From the NCBI GenBank assembly GCA_022539475.1, contig VCMS01000232.1, forward strand, positions 1 through 64,000: DNA of 64,000 bases, given 5' to 3'. The DNA comes from Gracilaria domingensis. Lineage: Eukaryota > Rhodophyta > Florideophyceae > Gracilariales > Gracilariaceae. This document shows positions 43,691 to 53,099 of the stretch, one piece after another. A program made the position numbers and the translations under genes. The number at the start of each line of letters is the position of its first letter. The stretch's first letter is position 1. The notes below the pieces were generated by a model. That model did no database searches and had not been told where the DNA came from. It was given only the letters and a program-made list of their open reading frames with translations.

Positions 43691-45007
43691 ATGGGGGTTT
43701 TCCGCCGCAGAAAGTCACGCCAGGTTACCAACGAGCCTCTTCCGGAATGGGAGGACCAACGCTGGCGTTCTCATCTTCGAGCTTGCGCACTTGGTGTTGA
43801 ACACCACTGCAACTTGTACGTTGAAGTGATCAACAACGAAAGAAGGGAAGCTGACACATACTTCATAGACAACGATGAGGCGCGAGCAAGAAGTCACGCG
43901 GAGTCCTCTTTTGAGAACAAACGCATCATTTCCGATCTTGGCGCATTAGCCCCGATTACGAACGCACTTCATCAAATACCAGAGCCGCTGGCTGGTTATA
44001 GTTCTATTGCGACAAGCCCGGACCCTGCTCGTTCCGACATCATAACCATCATCTACGCTGCTAGCCGCATGCAAATGTCATACCTTACGGACATGGTCGA
44101 GTTTCTTCGTGAACAGTTCGGATCCTACCATATTGAGCAAATTCAGCAAGGCAGTGTTGATTTATTCCTGCATGTCAATCCAACCGTTCGTGACTCGCTC
44201 TCCACCATGATGCCATCTCGTGAGGACGCAAATACTGAGATAGCCTCGGCAGTGAAGGAATATTGTGGTGTTTCCGTAATTCCAGTCCCCGTTCATCCCG
44301 TTACACAAAACTCAACCTCAGTTTCAAGCAGGGTCCCACCCCCACCATTTTCAGCTTCGACGCAGAGCAATGTAGCCAACGTGCCACTGCCGCCGCCAAT
44401 GCGAACGTCGAAAGATGCAATGCGCAAATCTCACACGACACCGTTATCTGGTCATTCTTCTGAAATTGGGCCAACGTCACCCGAGCTTCATAACCAACAG
44501 GGTGTACCGCGACATGAGCATAATCTTAAGACCCCGTCTCCCCCGCGTCCAGAACGGAATAGAATGTTCGCCGCTCGTACGGAAACGCCACAACAGAATA
44601 CGGAGCATACGCTTCAGAATCAGGAACAAATGGAAAAGCCGTTTACTTCTGCTGCTGACGATATCGGTATACCGACGGGACGTTCTTGGTTCACGGACCA
44701 GGTTGAAGCACCCAAGAACGCGGAACAGCGCGCAGTGTCGATATCGCAACCAAGGGAACTAGTTCAAATGAACAATACTGCTGCATCAGTGAAAAAGACT
44801 CAGGATGTTTCGTCGCAGAAGTCTTGTTCTTTGCGCGAAGACAATTTGAAGCCAGATCGAAGTACACCGGATCACTTGAAGAATTTTCAGGATTCAGATG
44901 AGATGCTGTTCAGGAGATATGAACAACTGAAGGAAGTTTGGGAACTTGTTGCAGTTTCACAAGCAAGTGATACACAGCCACGGCAAGTTCTGTGGACTTC
45001 AACTTGA
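43691..45007 (+). CDS. IST1-like ESCRT-III regulatory protein
   Basis: The ATG at 43691 (MGVFRRRKSRQ) opens 438 residues and a TGA stop. Residues about 20-195 match the IST1 domain: DEARARSHAESSFENKRIISD corresponds to the conserved DERARIRVE-II-ED helix, DIITIIYAASRMQMSYLTDM to the LIWAAPR-Q block, and a following helix has LREQFGSYHIEQIQQG. IST1 proteins bind ESCRT-III subunits and the Vps4 ATPase regulators and act in endosomal sorting and cytokinesis. The C-terminal 240 residues are rich in Pro, Ser, Thr and Gln and probably disordered. The usual MIT-interaction motif at the end is not obvious, although FQDSDEMLFRRYEQLKEVWEL near the C-terminus is a helix that could serve. The domain assignment is by pattern only. 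Confidence 0.7.
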   Translation: MGVFRRRKSRQVTNEPLPEWEDQRWRSHLRACALGVEHHCNLYVEVINNERREADTYFIDNDEARARSHAESSFENKRIISDLGALAPITNALHQIPEPLAGYSSIATSPDPARSDIITIIYAASRMQMSYLTDMVEFLREQFGSYHIEQIQQGSVDLFLHVNPTVRDSLSTMMPSREDANTEIASAVKEYCGVSVIPVPVHPVTQNSTSVSSRVPPPPFSASTQSNVANVPLPPPMRTSKDAMRKSHTTPLSGHSSEIGPTSPELHNQQGVPRHEHNLKTPSPPRPERNRMFAARTETPQQNTEHTLQNQEQMEKPFTSAADDIGIPTGRSWFTDQVEAPKNAEQRAVSISQPRELVQMNNTAASVKKTQDVSSQKSCSLREDNLKPDRSTPDHLKNFQDSDEMLFRRYEQLKEVWELVAVSQASDTQPRQVLWTST

Positions 45008-45415
45008 GATGGACATTTTGACGGACTTTCCAATAAATGCAATTGGTTATCATGTATTACTGATGCTTGACTTACGGAATACGTGGTTGATATGTTGATA
45101 TCACTTGCAATTGCGATAGCCAGGCACATGTACCATGCGGTAGGATAGAGTGATCAGCAGTTGACGATAGAAACGTGGAGCCTTATCGCTTGTGTGTGCC
45201 GGATAAGAATCTTTGTTCACTGCGTTCAACAGGGTGTGGTGCGACGGTACCGGAGATGGGCTATGGTGTTGCCTGCGGCGCCACGCTCGTTCACTGACCC
45301 CGCATTCCAAGCTCGCGTAGAGGCCATCGTATGCGGCTAGAAATGATAGACTGTATGCTGGGCAGAAGAAAGCCATTCGTTGCTTCAAACCGTATCCAAG
45401 TGACTGTCCTCGAAG
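45008..45415. other. Intergenic region between two plus-strand genes
   Basis: About 400 bases holding the terminator of the IST1-like gene and the promoter of the hydrolase. A minus-strand frame (45101-45388) is probably fortuitous. Confidence 0.45.
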
Positions 45416-46426
45416 ATGAATACGGAAGTGCTGTGGTACTTCTTCCTTGCTGTTCTGGTAGTCTACGGAGTCCTGGCTGTGGTGCTTCTGATAATCTTAC
45501 CAGCTAAAGTGGCAAAACCGCCGTGGCATCTGCCAAGCCCGGGAAAGGCGCTTCAGGACAAAACTATTCCGCCTTCGTGGTTCGGTGCAACTAATCCCAA
45601 ACAGCTAAATCTTTCATTTCAAGATGTTGCGTTTCTCACTCCTGCAGGCCTTTCTCTTAGAGGATGGTTGATGCCATCAGCTCAGAGTCGTCGCAGCACT
45701 CCGTCTACAGTTGCTTTCGCGTGCGTCCATGGTGCTGGGCGCGACCGGCGCGCATTTTTGCGTCACGCCGTCTTCCTGACCGAAGCGGGATTTGATGTTT
45801 TGTTGTTTGACTGCTCTAATCATGGAGCAAGTGACAGCTTTCCCATGTGGCCAAGAGGACCTTGGCCAGGTCGGGCAGTATCTCTCGGAAAGCGTGAACA
45901 TGTTGACGTCATATCAGCGGTTAGGTTCCCCAATTCACGTGGGACCGAACGTGTTGCAGTCCTCGGGACTTCACAAGGAGCATCGTCAGCCATTATCGCC
46001 GCAGCCAAGTGCTCTGAAATTGATGCATTCGTTTTGGAAAACCCATTTTCTTCACCGGAAGTTCTGGTTCGACATATAGTCACAACTATTCTGAAGAGAA
46101 TTCCTTTGCCGTTTTTCGACGTTGCCCTAACGCCGTTGGCATTTCGACTCTCACTCCTCCGTACTGGTAATTTCCCAATTTCAGAACAGAAGAAGGCTAT
46201 CGATTATGTCTTGAACGTAACTGTCCCCGTTCTGTTTATCCATGGCACTGCTGACCTAGTAGTACATCACAAAGAGTCTGAGATATTATACAACGCAGCT
46301 GCAATGGAAGACAAAGAAATATGGCTTGTTGATAATGCACCTCATACCCAATGCTTTAACACGAAACCAGACGATTTCCGGATCAAAGTAACAGACTTCT
46401 TGCGTGCTCATCTTTCAGGTGCTTGA
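45416..46426 (+). CDS. Membrane-anchored alpha/beta hydrolase
   Basis: The ATG at 45416 opens 336 residues. Residues 5-29 are a single hydrophobic segment (YFFLAVLVVYGVLAVVLLII), a signal anchor. The fold follows: VHGAGRDRR at 104-112 forms the oxyanion loop, DCSNHGASD at 132-140, GTSQGA at 184-189 is the nucleophile elbow with Ser186, HGTAD at 276-280 gives Asp280, and NAPHTQ gives His310. The triad is complete and the length is normal for the ABHD-type serine hydrolases, which cleave esters or thioesters facing a membrane. The substrate cannot be deduced. Its stop is 20 bp from the next ATG, in another frame, so the two genes are extremely close. Confidence 0.88.
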   Translation: MNTEVLWYFFLAVLVVYGVLAVVLLIILPAKVAKPPWHLPSPGKALQDKTIPPSWFGATNPKQLNLSFQDVAFLTPAGLSLRGWLMPSAQSRRSTPSTVAFACVHGAGRDRRAFLRHAVFLTEAGFDVLLFDCSNHGASDSFPMWPRGPWPGRAVSLGKREHVDVISAVRFPNSRGTERVAVLGTSQGASSAIIAAAKCSEIDAFVLENPFSSPEVLVRHIVTTILKRIPLPFFDVALTPLAFRLSLLRTGNFPISEQKKAIDYVLNVTVPVLFIHGTADLVVHHKESEILYNAAAMEDKEIWLVDNAPHTQCFNTKPDDFRIKVTDFLRAHLSGA

Positions 46427-46446
46427 CGGTATATACTAGGAGTACG

Positions 46447-47226
46447 ATGGCCCTGAACCGGGTAACGAACTGCCAAAGTAAGTACAAGCTTGATAACAAT
46501 GCCATCACCGGGGGCCACGTGCTGAAGCTGAGATATTGTGAAGCCAAAGTCCATAAACGAAACTCTTTGCCCCAACCATGGAGAGCAACTCAACTTGTTC
46601 CGCTGACTGATCCAGTTCATGACCGCCTCACTGTCGAAATTCGTCGCGGATGTACTCGCGGGTGCCGCTTCTGTCTTTCGGGCATGGTGCAGCGGCCTGC
46701 TCGAGACGTAAATCCAGATGATGTGATTAGGACAGTGAAGGAAGGCGTGAAAGCCACAGGATATGACGATTTTTCATTGCTCTCATTGAGCTGTTCAGAT
46801 TGGCTGAGCTTACCCAGCGTCGAGATTCAATTGAAGAACGAGCTTCGTGAGGATGAAGAGTCGATATCACTTTCACTTGGATCGCAACGTGTTGATAGGT
46901 TTGATGAGCACATAGCCCATGTGCTTGATGGAAGCCGAAAATCTGGACTGACATTTGCGCCAGAGGCCGGAACTCAACGAATACGAGATGTCATCAACAA
47001 AGGCTTGACCAACGAAGACTTGCTGAAAGGTGTTAAGCTCGCTTATGATTCAGGTTATCATAACGTGAAACTCTACTTCATGATCAATCTTCCATCTGAA
47101 ACAGACGATGATGTTATGGGTATAGCAGACAGCAGCGACAAATGCCCACTCGTCCAGAGGGAACAATCACCTCTTCCAAAACGTGGTCTTCAGATATGCG
47201 AGCAAGAGACACACATCAAAATATGA
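46447..47226 (+). CDS. Truncated radical SAM protein (B12-radical SAM-like family)
   Basis: The ATG at 46447 opens 259 residues. RGCTRGCRFC gives the iron-sulfur cysteines C69, C73 and C76 in C-x3-C-x2-C spacing. GYDDFSLLSLSCSDW, SLGSQRVDRFDEH, GLTFAPEAGTQRIRDVINKG and VKLYFMINLPSETDDDV are hallmarks of a large radical SAM family of bacteria and plastid lineages (TIGR03960-like), whose members are usually 600 residues or more, with an N-terminal B12-binding-like domain and a C-terminal DUF2344 part. Here both are missing: the N-terminus has 60 extra residues of unclear origin, and after GIADSSDKC the family match ends. It may be a fragment, a gene with unseen exons, or a pseudogene. The last 11 bases overlap the SNARE gene on the other strand. 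Confidence 0.65.
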   Translation: MALNRVTNCQSKYKLDNNAITGGHVLKLRYCEAKVHKRNSLPQPWRATQLVPLTDPVHDRLTVEIRRGCTRGCRFCLSGMVQRPARDVNPDDVIRTVKEGVKATGYDDFSLLSLSCSDWLSLPSVEIQLKNELREDEESISLSLGSQRVDRFDEHIAHVLDGSRKSGLTFAPEAGTQRIRDVINKGLTNEDLLKGVKLAYDSGYHNVKLYFMINLPSETDDDVMGIADSSDKCPLVQREQSPLPKRGLQICEQETHIKI

Positions 47227-47610
47227 AATGAATAACTGCTTCGAACAGAAGTATGATGAGAAGTACAAGTGACCATAGTACGAGACAGAAGGAGCGAATG
47301 TTGTACGGCGAAACTGAAAGTCCTTCAGTTCCACGATCTGTTCTGACGACATGATCAGACGCTCTTTCCATGCCATGAGAAATTTCGTCGAGCATGACAT
47401 TCTGTGAATCAAATTTGTTGTACATCAGCCCAGGTATTCGTTTTACGGACTCCACGCCTGTAGCAAGTCCTTGGAGGTCTTTATCTTGTGTGACAAGAGC
47501 AAGCCGTTGTTGTTCCAGCACTTGCTCCGCAGAAAGCGCTGCTTCATTTACACTGCCATAAGCGGATGCATTGGATGCAGGCTTTCGGTCACCAAGGAGT
47601 TCTTCGCGTG
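47216..47610 (-). CDS. Qc-SNARE, syntaxin-8/SYP5-like (3' exon)
   Basis: The exon probably starts at 47610, after a pyrimidine-rich run ending TTCTCAG. It encodes about 130 residues ending in TGA. The SNARE helix runs through EQQRLALVTQDKDLQGLATGV to NVMLDEISHGMERASDHV. The zero-layer glutamine is in FDSQNVMLDEI, which aligns with LDEQNEIIDDL of syntaxin 8. A C-terminal anchor follows (FCLVLWSLVLLIILLFEAV). Qc-SNAREs supply one helix to endosomal or vacuolar fusion complexes. The upstream N-terminal domain is not recognisable in the GC-rich DNA to 48235, so at least one 5' exon is missing from this call. The 3' end overlaps the radical SAM gene by 11 bases. Confidence 0.75.
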
Positions 47611-47918
47611 CTGAGAAGGACGGGGGCGCGGACCGGACGTGGACGACGCAGCGGCGGCGGACGGGCGGCTGTGCGTAGGCGAGAGAGACGGGCAGACGAA
47701 TTGTAGGTGTGTATCGGAAGGGGGGGGACGAAGGCTTGAACGCGAGCCATGACGGACAGCGCGACTGAGCGCGACTGAACACGACGGGGAGGGCCCGTGA
47801 AGGGCAGACGGACGGGAAGACCGAACGGAAGCGCACAAGATCAAACTCTCGCTCGGCAAAAGATGCAAAAATGAAAAGGTACTGACGGTACCCAAAGTTA
47901 CACTGCTGCGCGCCGCAC

Positions 47919-48018
47919 GCGCCGAAATCAAAACGCTTCGCTCTGGTACACAGAGCGAAGCGTTTTGATTTCGGCGCGCGCAGCGCGCAGAGCGAAGCGT
48001 TTTGATTTCGGCGCGCGC
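47919..48018. repeat. Perfect 27-bp inverted repeat plus 38-bp-spaced direct copy
   Basis: The arms 47919-47945 and 47951-47977 are exact complements with a 5-base loop (GTACA). The right arm sequence CAGAGCGAAGCGTTTTGATT with its GC-rich tail is repeated directly at 47989-48018, 38 bp downstream. The surrounding DNA is very GC-rich. The structure lies between the divergently oriented SNARE and uL18-type genes, in or near both promoters. Confidence 0.9.
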
Positions 48019-48083
48019 GGCGCGCAGCGCGGCGCGACGGCGAGGCGGCGGCGGCGCGCGCGCGAGCGAGCAAGACGTGGAGC

Positions 48084-48419
48084 ATGGCGCGCGTGAGGGT
48101 GCGTTGGCCAGACGCCGACACGCTGCGACTGCTGCTGCGGCTGACCAGCAGGCACGTGCACGCGCAGCTGGTGGACAAGCATGGCGGACGCATCGTCGTC
48201 GCCGCGCACACTACGGAGCCGGCGGTGCGCGACATGATTGACGCGGCCGCGCCGCGCGGCAGCTACGTCACTACGTCCATGCCGGCGGCCGGCGTGGTCG
48301 GCAGGGTGTTTGCGCAGCGCGCCGTGCGCATGGGTATCTCGGACTCCGACGTGTACTGGCAGCGGTCTGGCCGATATCACGGCAAGATCAAGGCGACCAA
48401 GCTAAGGCAGATCTCATAA
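48084..48419 (+). CDS. uL18-type ribosomal protein, probably organellar
   Basis: The ATG at 48084 opens 111 residues and a TAA stop. RLTSRHVHAQLVDKHGGRIV followed by AAHTTEP, GRVFAQRAVRMGISDSDVYW and GRYHGKIKA follow the bacterial-type L18 pattern (xNxHIYAQVIDD, A---G---A-RA---GI--V-FDR, Y-GR-KA). L18 binds 5S rRNA in the large subunit; mitochondrial homologues are similar in size. The N-terminus is short and Arg-rich, MARVRVRW, without an obvious long transit peptide. The gene is single-exon, GC-rich and divergent from the SNARE gene across the 27-bp inverted repeat. The family match is moderate. Confidence 0.6.
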   Translation: MARVRVRWPDADTLRLLLRLTSRHVHAQLVDKHGGRIVVAAHTTEPAVRDMIDAAAPRGSYVTTSMPAAGVVGRVFAQRAVRMGISDSDVYWQRSGRYHGKIKATKLRQIS

Positions 48420-48657
48420 AGCTTTGTGCAGTCTGGTCGGTGCTTCTGATAGCGTTTGGAAAGTTCGCAGTCATCGGAGGTGGCGACATCGGAAAAATGT
48501 TCTACAGGTAAAGTTTCCGAGATTATTGCGTATTGGGGGTAGCAGGACGGGGTTATCTCAATTTCTAACTGTCCTGTGATAGAAAACTGAGTATTATGAG
48601 CTCCGTTCTTACGCGTGCTTCCGTTATGGAGGTATGGCTTTATGTAAAGTAAGATTG
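48420..48657. other. Short 3' spacer between convergent genes
   Basis: About 240 bases between the stop of the uL18-type gene and the stop of the TVP38-like gene. A GC-rich to AT-mixed transition occurs here. No feature seen. Confidence 0.4.
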
Positions 48658-49652
48658 TCAGTTTGTTAAAGTTCCATTTCCGTCTAGTCGAAGCCCGGCG
48701 TCTTCCAGCTCAACATCCTTAAAAGCCCTTCTTGTTAAACGAGTGATGAAGAACATCGCAGCGGCCATGGATACAACACACAAACCCTTCAATATTAACG
48801 GAAGTATGGAGGCGCCGCCAGTTATCACTCCAGCTCCGACGTCACTCGCAGCAGCTCCAACCAGGACAAGATTGAAAACGCTTGGTGCGATTCCTATCAT
48901 CGTAGCAAAGACATACTCGATAAACGACACTCCCGTCACACTTAACAGGTAGTTGAGCATAAACCCAGGAAAAGGGCTTAGCCGCATGAGCAAAACAAAC
49001 TTCCATCCCCCTTCCTGTCCACTTTCCAACAGAATACGTCGTAATCGTGGTTTAGACTCCAAGAAGCTTACCGCACCAGCCTTTAACCAAGTACGCCGAG
49101 GGCAAACGCAGCTGCCGGTGCAATTGTCTTCGAGATGAATAGGGCCAAAAAGGCATGTAAGGACGGTAGCACCGCTCCTGCTGCAAGCATTAGTCGCATG
49201 TTCGCCGGGAAACAACACAGAACAGTGAAGATATTCACACAAGCAAGCAGGACTGCTGCCTTGGTTGCGCCCAGACTTGCGGCATGTGTTGCAATAGTTG
49301 CCATTAGCTGCTGTTGACGAGCCAGTCGTGCGAACGCATACGCACCGAATGCCAGAGCGATAAGCGTTATTATTCGGCTTCGGAAACGTGACGGCGGTGT
49401 TCTTCTGTCTTCCGATAGGGAAGAAGGGATTGGCTCGAATGCTGTTGAAGTCACGGGCGGATGTGGCTGTGATGTTGTCTCGTGCGATTCCGACACATTG
49501 TGAGTTGCTGTAGCCGTGCAGCACAGCAACGGCAGATTGCGTGGGCGCTTGCGTTTAACGGACCGAAACGCATGGGGTGCGGCAGTGGGAGAAAGCTGTA
49601 CCTTTACCGCGGAGAGAGGCACAGATATCCGGAGGGAAACAATAAAGGCCAT
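48658..49652 (-). CDS. TVP38/TMEM64 (DedA-like) membrane protein, frameshifted
   Basis: The first ATG is at 49652 (MAFIVSLRISVPLSAV). The N-terminal 80 residues are Ser/Thr/Arg-rich with few acids, like a plastid transit peptide. TM segments follow (ITLIALAFGAYAF, AVLLACVNIFTVLCCF, MLAAGAVLPSLHAFLALF), then the frame ends at a TAA at 49083-49085. The reading continues in a second frame: AGAVSFLESKPRLRRILLESG, WKFVLLMRLSPFPGFMLNYLL and SFIEYVFATMIGIAPSVFNL, the TVP38/SNARE-associated block, ending in TGA at 48658-48660. A one-base shift near 49095-49115 separates the two parts. A sequencing error, a recent mutation or an unusual short intron could explain it. TVP38 proteins sit in Golgi or plastid membranes and may scramble lipids. 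Confidence 0.7.
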
Positions 49653-50009
49653 GGAGGAACGCGATGTTGAGTGTGGGAAGTCAATAAAGCGGATGGTGGT
49701 AGAAGCGACCGGACGGATCGTGAACTATGAATTTAATTCAGGGGATGAGGCGGCGTGCGCATTTGTACAGCCGAAGGAGATTGTACGCCACGAACGGCGA
49801 CCGAGACCACCCGTTACTCTGCTCGAAATATGTGGGTCTATCAGAGTCCCGATGTTACCCTTAAGGGCCAAGTCAAGAAAAGACGCCAAGCACGAACCAC
49901 TATCTATTCGCCGTTCAAGACGTTCTGACAAGCTCTCCTTCGCCCGACCCCCATTCGTTTGGCAGACCAAGCGAAAAAGAAGCTCGTCGCTTTTCATCTG
50001 CTCAGACCA

Positions 50010-51443
50010 TCAAGCACAATCCTTCAGCGCCTGTTTGATCAGAACTACCTGCTGCTCCCACTCCTCTTTCTCGACTCCTTCTTCAACTTTTGCCTTCGCT
50101 ACAACGAGCTCGTCCAGCAATTTTCTTCTGTTTCCAATTCGAGTCAACTTCGAAGACGCTCTCGCATTCTTCACGTTCTGTTCCTCAATCTCGTTGTCCT
50201 TTCCCCTGTCTCTTTCCTCTGCCACGAAGTAGCTGCTTGCCGACTCAAAGAACTTCATCCCAGCCTCCTGAAAATCCCCTGAAGAGCGCTTTTTCGACGT
50301 GGACTTCGTACCAGATATTCCTCCTTGCGACTCCATATCAAACCTCCCAGCTCCGCCTTCGTGCCCAAAACTTCCAGAGTAGTCAATAGTTCTCGCCGCG
50401 GCATTCAAAATCTGCACATCTTCGTTACTAGTCCCCAAACCGAAAACAACCGCACCCACAATGACTCTTTTCCTGTCGCGCTCGCTGAGAGTGTAACATC
50501 TCTTGCTCTTGTCTGTCTCCATAAACTCTTTAAAGTTTGGATTGTTCTGACCACTTCGTCGGAAATTTGCAAAGGGTAGTGACGAAAGTGTTCGAAAACC
50601 GTTACTGACGGAACGCAAGTACGCGCCAGGTCGAAAGTGACTAGGCGGGTCTTCGGGAGTGTTTGGCTCATCAAAGAGATACTCTAACGCCTGACGTGGA
50701 CGCAAAAGTGGGTCGTTATACCTTTTCTCAATTACATTCACCCATTCATCTACCGGCTTCTTCTTCCTATCAAGATCAGAACGCTTTGATATTGTCTGGG
50801 ATGACCTGAAATAGGCTGGACGACATTCTGGATCATCCCGAATTAGAAGCATCAACCGCGTAAATTCAGAAAGAGAGAAAGGTTTCTGATTCGCAGGTTT
50901 CCGTTTCGCGGTCACAATATCTCCCTCCGTCAAATCTATAGCCGTAGATTTAGATATGCGGCTCTTTTTTGCAGGAGTGGTTCTGGTTTTCGCAGGGCTT
51001 TCTGCTTTTCGTTTTGAACGAGCTGAAGAGCTTTTTCCACGCGCTACAAGTTCAGGAAACCGCCTGACTTTCTCAACAACCTCAGACGGTGTACAACTTG
51101 TGAGATCGCGTAAGGCTGGAATAACGGGTAAGGGTGGATTCTGATAAACGAGTGCCCACTTTTTTTCGAAAGTCGGATAGTCCCAATCTTTTCCTTGGAA
51201 TACATCGCGGACAGTTGAGAGCGCTTTTACGACGCAATTATCATATATAAAGATCATTATTTGAGCAACGAGAACTGCTTTCGAAGAAGCCTGATGCTTG
51301 AAATGCTGCGATACATCCCAGAACTTGTAAATTTCTCGCAAGATCTCGACGGATTGACTGCACAAAAACACGTAAGCTTTGTGAACGTCTGTGTCTCTGG
51401 CCACGGCTGCAATGTTTGTTTTGCTACCCTTGGAGGACGCCAT
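50010..51443 (-). CDS. Unknown nuclear-type basic protein, 477 aa
   Basis: I start at the ATG at 51443 (MASSKGSKTNIAAV), although the frame is open 80 codons upstream. The product is an uninterrupted 477 residues with a TGA stop. An N-terminal helical part (AYVFLCSQSVEILREIYKFW) is followed by a basic stretch (KRKAESPAKTRTTPAKKSR), a good bipartite nuclear localisation signal, then an ordered middle with PFSLSEFTRLMLLIRDDPE and PVDEWVNVIEKRYNDPL. The C-terminal 80 residues form a charged coiled coil (KLLDELVVAKAKVEEGVEKE). I recognise no domain. Its isolation between a gene island and Helitron-like DNA leaves open a transposon origin, but the intact frame favours a real gene. Confidence 0.6.
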   Translation of the reverse strand: MASSKGSKTNIAAVARDTDVHKAYVFLCSQSVEILREIYKFWDVSQHFKHQASSKAVLVAQIMIFIYDNCVVKALSTVRDVFQGKDWDYPTFEKKWALVYQNPPLPVIPALRDLTSCTPSEVVEKVRRFPELVARGKSSSARSKRKAESPAKTRTTPAKKSRISKSTAIDLTEGDIVTAKRKPANQKPFSLSEFTRLMLLIRDDPECRPAYFRSSQTISKRSDLDRKKKPVDEWVNVIEKRYNDPLLRPRQALEYLFDEPNTPEDPPSHFRPGAYLRSVSNGFRTLSSLPFANFRRSGQNNPNFKEFMETDKSKRCYTLSERDRKRVIVGAVVFGLGTSNEDVQILNAAARTIDYSGSFGHEGGAGRFDMESQGGISGTKSTSKKRSSGDFQEAGMKFFESASSYFVAEERDRGKDNEIEEQNVKNARASSKLTRIGNRRKLLDELVVAKAKVEEGVEKEEWEQQVVLIKQALKDCA

Positions 51444-51741
51444 GGTTTTGCAGTTGTGCTTGGAGACAGAATGCGGCAGAAAATTCTTACCCAGGCAGCC
51501 TAATGTGGTTGAACGGAAAGTTGAAGAATGTGGAAGGCTTCGTTTCGACGGTGTTGGTGGAGAGAGCCGCGGCGACAGCGGTGGAGAGTTGGGAGGGGGT
51601 GCGCACGGCAACAACGAGCGTTGGGCTTTAAAACTGCATTCTGGTGAGCTGGACACCAATTTGCTGGAGTCAGGAGATGTCACTGGTGGCTCGTTCTGCG
51701 TGACACACTTGGATCCGAATGCTATGGGATTGAATCAAGAA
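51444..51741. other. 5' flank of the unknown nuclear-type gene
   Basis: The minus-strand frame extends through here upstream of the chosen ATG, and a plus-strand frame overlaps it. Both are likely composition effects. The Helitron-like element E2 starts at 51742. Confidence 0.4.
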
Positions 51742-53047
51742 CAGAAGCTCCTATCGTGAATAGATTGTGCTTTTCACAAAAACGTTTCTATTCACGAAAT
51801 TGCTTGTGAATAGCTCCAGCTTTTGACAAAAAAGTTTGTATTCACGCCATAGCGACGAATGTGCGAAGCCCCCTCTTACATCGTGGAAAAGGCCATGGGA
51901 GGAGTCTCGAGACTGTGCGAGACTGCCCCTTATATATAGATTAGGCTGAAAGCTTTCAAAGAAGCAACGATACAACTATACTTTCAGTTAAAAATATGCG
52001 CCGTGTCACACGCACTTTGTATGGTTTTTGGAGTGACCCTCCAAAACAAATCAACTTGCGCCAACAAATTAAAATTCAGGACAAGAAATGTCTTGTAAGC
52101 ATGTTTTTTGGAAGTACACGTCGTTTACATTCCAGTAACTGACTTTTACCATACAAAGTTGTTACAAGTAGTATCAAAGCTTTGGAGCAATGACTCTATG
52201 GATTTCTCAAGAAACACATATATGCTTCTATTTACAATATTATGAACAATAAAAGCCTATATATTAGCTATTGTAATTTTAAAGCTATGTTACAGTACAT
52301 TATACAGACAAAATAATAAGAGTTTTCTGCAAGAGACAAAAAGCAAACCAAAACTTATCTTTCATTCTAAAACAGTAACAGTCCGACACGAGTATTATGC
52401 ATCGCTTTAAAAAAAACCTGTCAGTTTTCATTTTATGCAACCGAAATTGTTTTATAGCAAAACTTCCAGCCACACTGAGACTGATCAATCTAAACATGAA
52501 GAAGGGTAATTTAAAACTTTTTCTTGTTTTAAGATATCATAAGTTGATTTCTGGCCCTTCAGCCATGTCCTTTGGTACACCGCCGAACTTGAGAGTGTAC
52601 ATTTAGAACTTTATCATTTTTCTTTGAAAAACGGATAGCTATCCGCATACATTGAAATCTTTCAGAAAAATGCGTTGTGCCATACATTTTACGGTCTTTC
52701 TGGACACACATCTTAACATTGGATCACAACGCTATCAATCAAATAAAAATGGACCAAAGAAAAATCTTTGTGTGCATCATTTGGGAGATATATCTAAAGC
52801 AGTCTCCAAGATAAGCGCCATATCCATCCTAGCTCTAGATTTATTTTATACAATAAAACCAAACATAAGGAGATGGTTAAAAAAACAAACGTATGTAACT
52901 CTCTAATTGCTAAATATGCTGAGTATATATCTATGATAAAAATTTAATTTGAAGCCAACTATTCTGGAAAACAACTAAAATCGCAGAGGCGCTGTTTGGA
53001 GGAGCTTTGCGGCCTTTTGTTGAGAAGCAAGCTTCTCAAAGCTCTGA
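51742..53047 (+). mobile_element. Non-autonomous Helitron-like element E2
   Basis: It starts CAGAAGCTCCTATCG after a host A. Near the 3' end are GGAGCTTTGC (53001-53010), a hairpin GAGAAGCAAGCTTCTC (53022-53037), then AAAGCTCTGA and a host T at 53048. The order inverted repeat, hairpin, CTGA matches E1. A palindrome-like GCGCCGTGTCACACG at about 51997 corresponds, in reverse, to the GTGTGACACGG motif of E1, E3 and E4. The body is AT-rich and encodes nothing recognisable. Confidence 0.55.
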
Positions 53048-53099
53048 TAACTAATGACAAAATACTTTTGGCCAGAGAACTTACCAAGACCAGATGAGC

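Noticed and set aside
47216-48235. A single 339-codon SNARE gene
   Set aside because: Only the last 130 codons are SNARE-like; the upstream part is low-complexity Arg/Ala/Ser sequence across the perfect inverted repeat and probably contains intron or promoter.
49516-50232. Plus-strand ORF of 238 codons
   Set aside because: It spans two minus-strand genes and their spacer, with no motif; it is complementary-frame noise.
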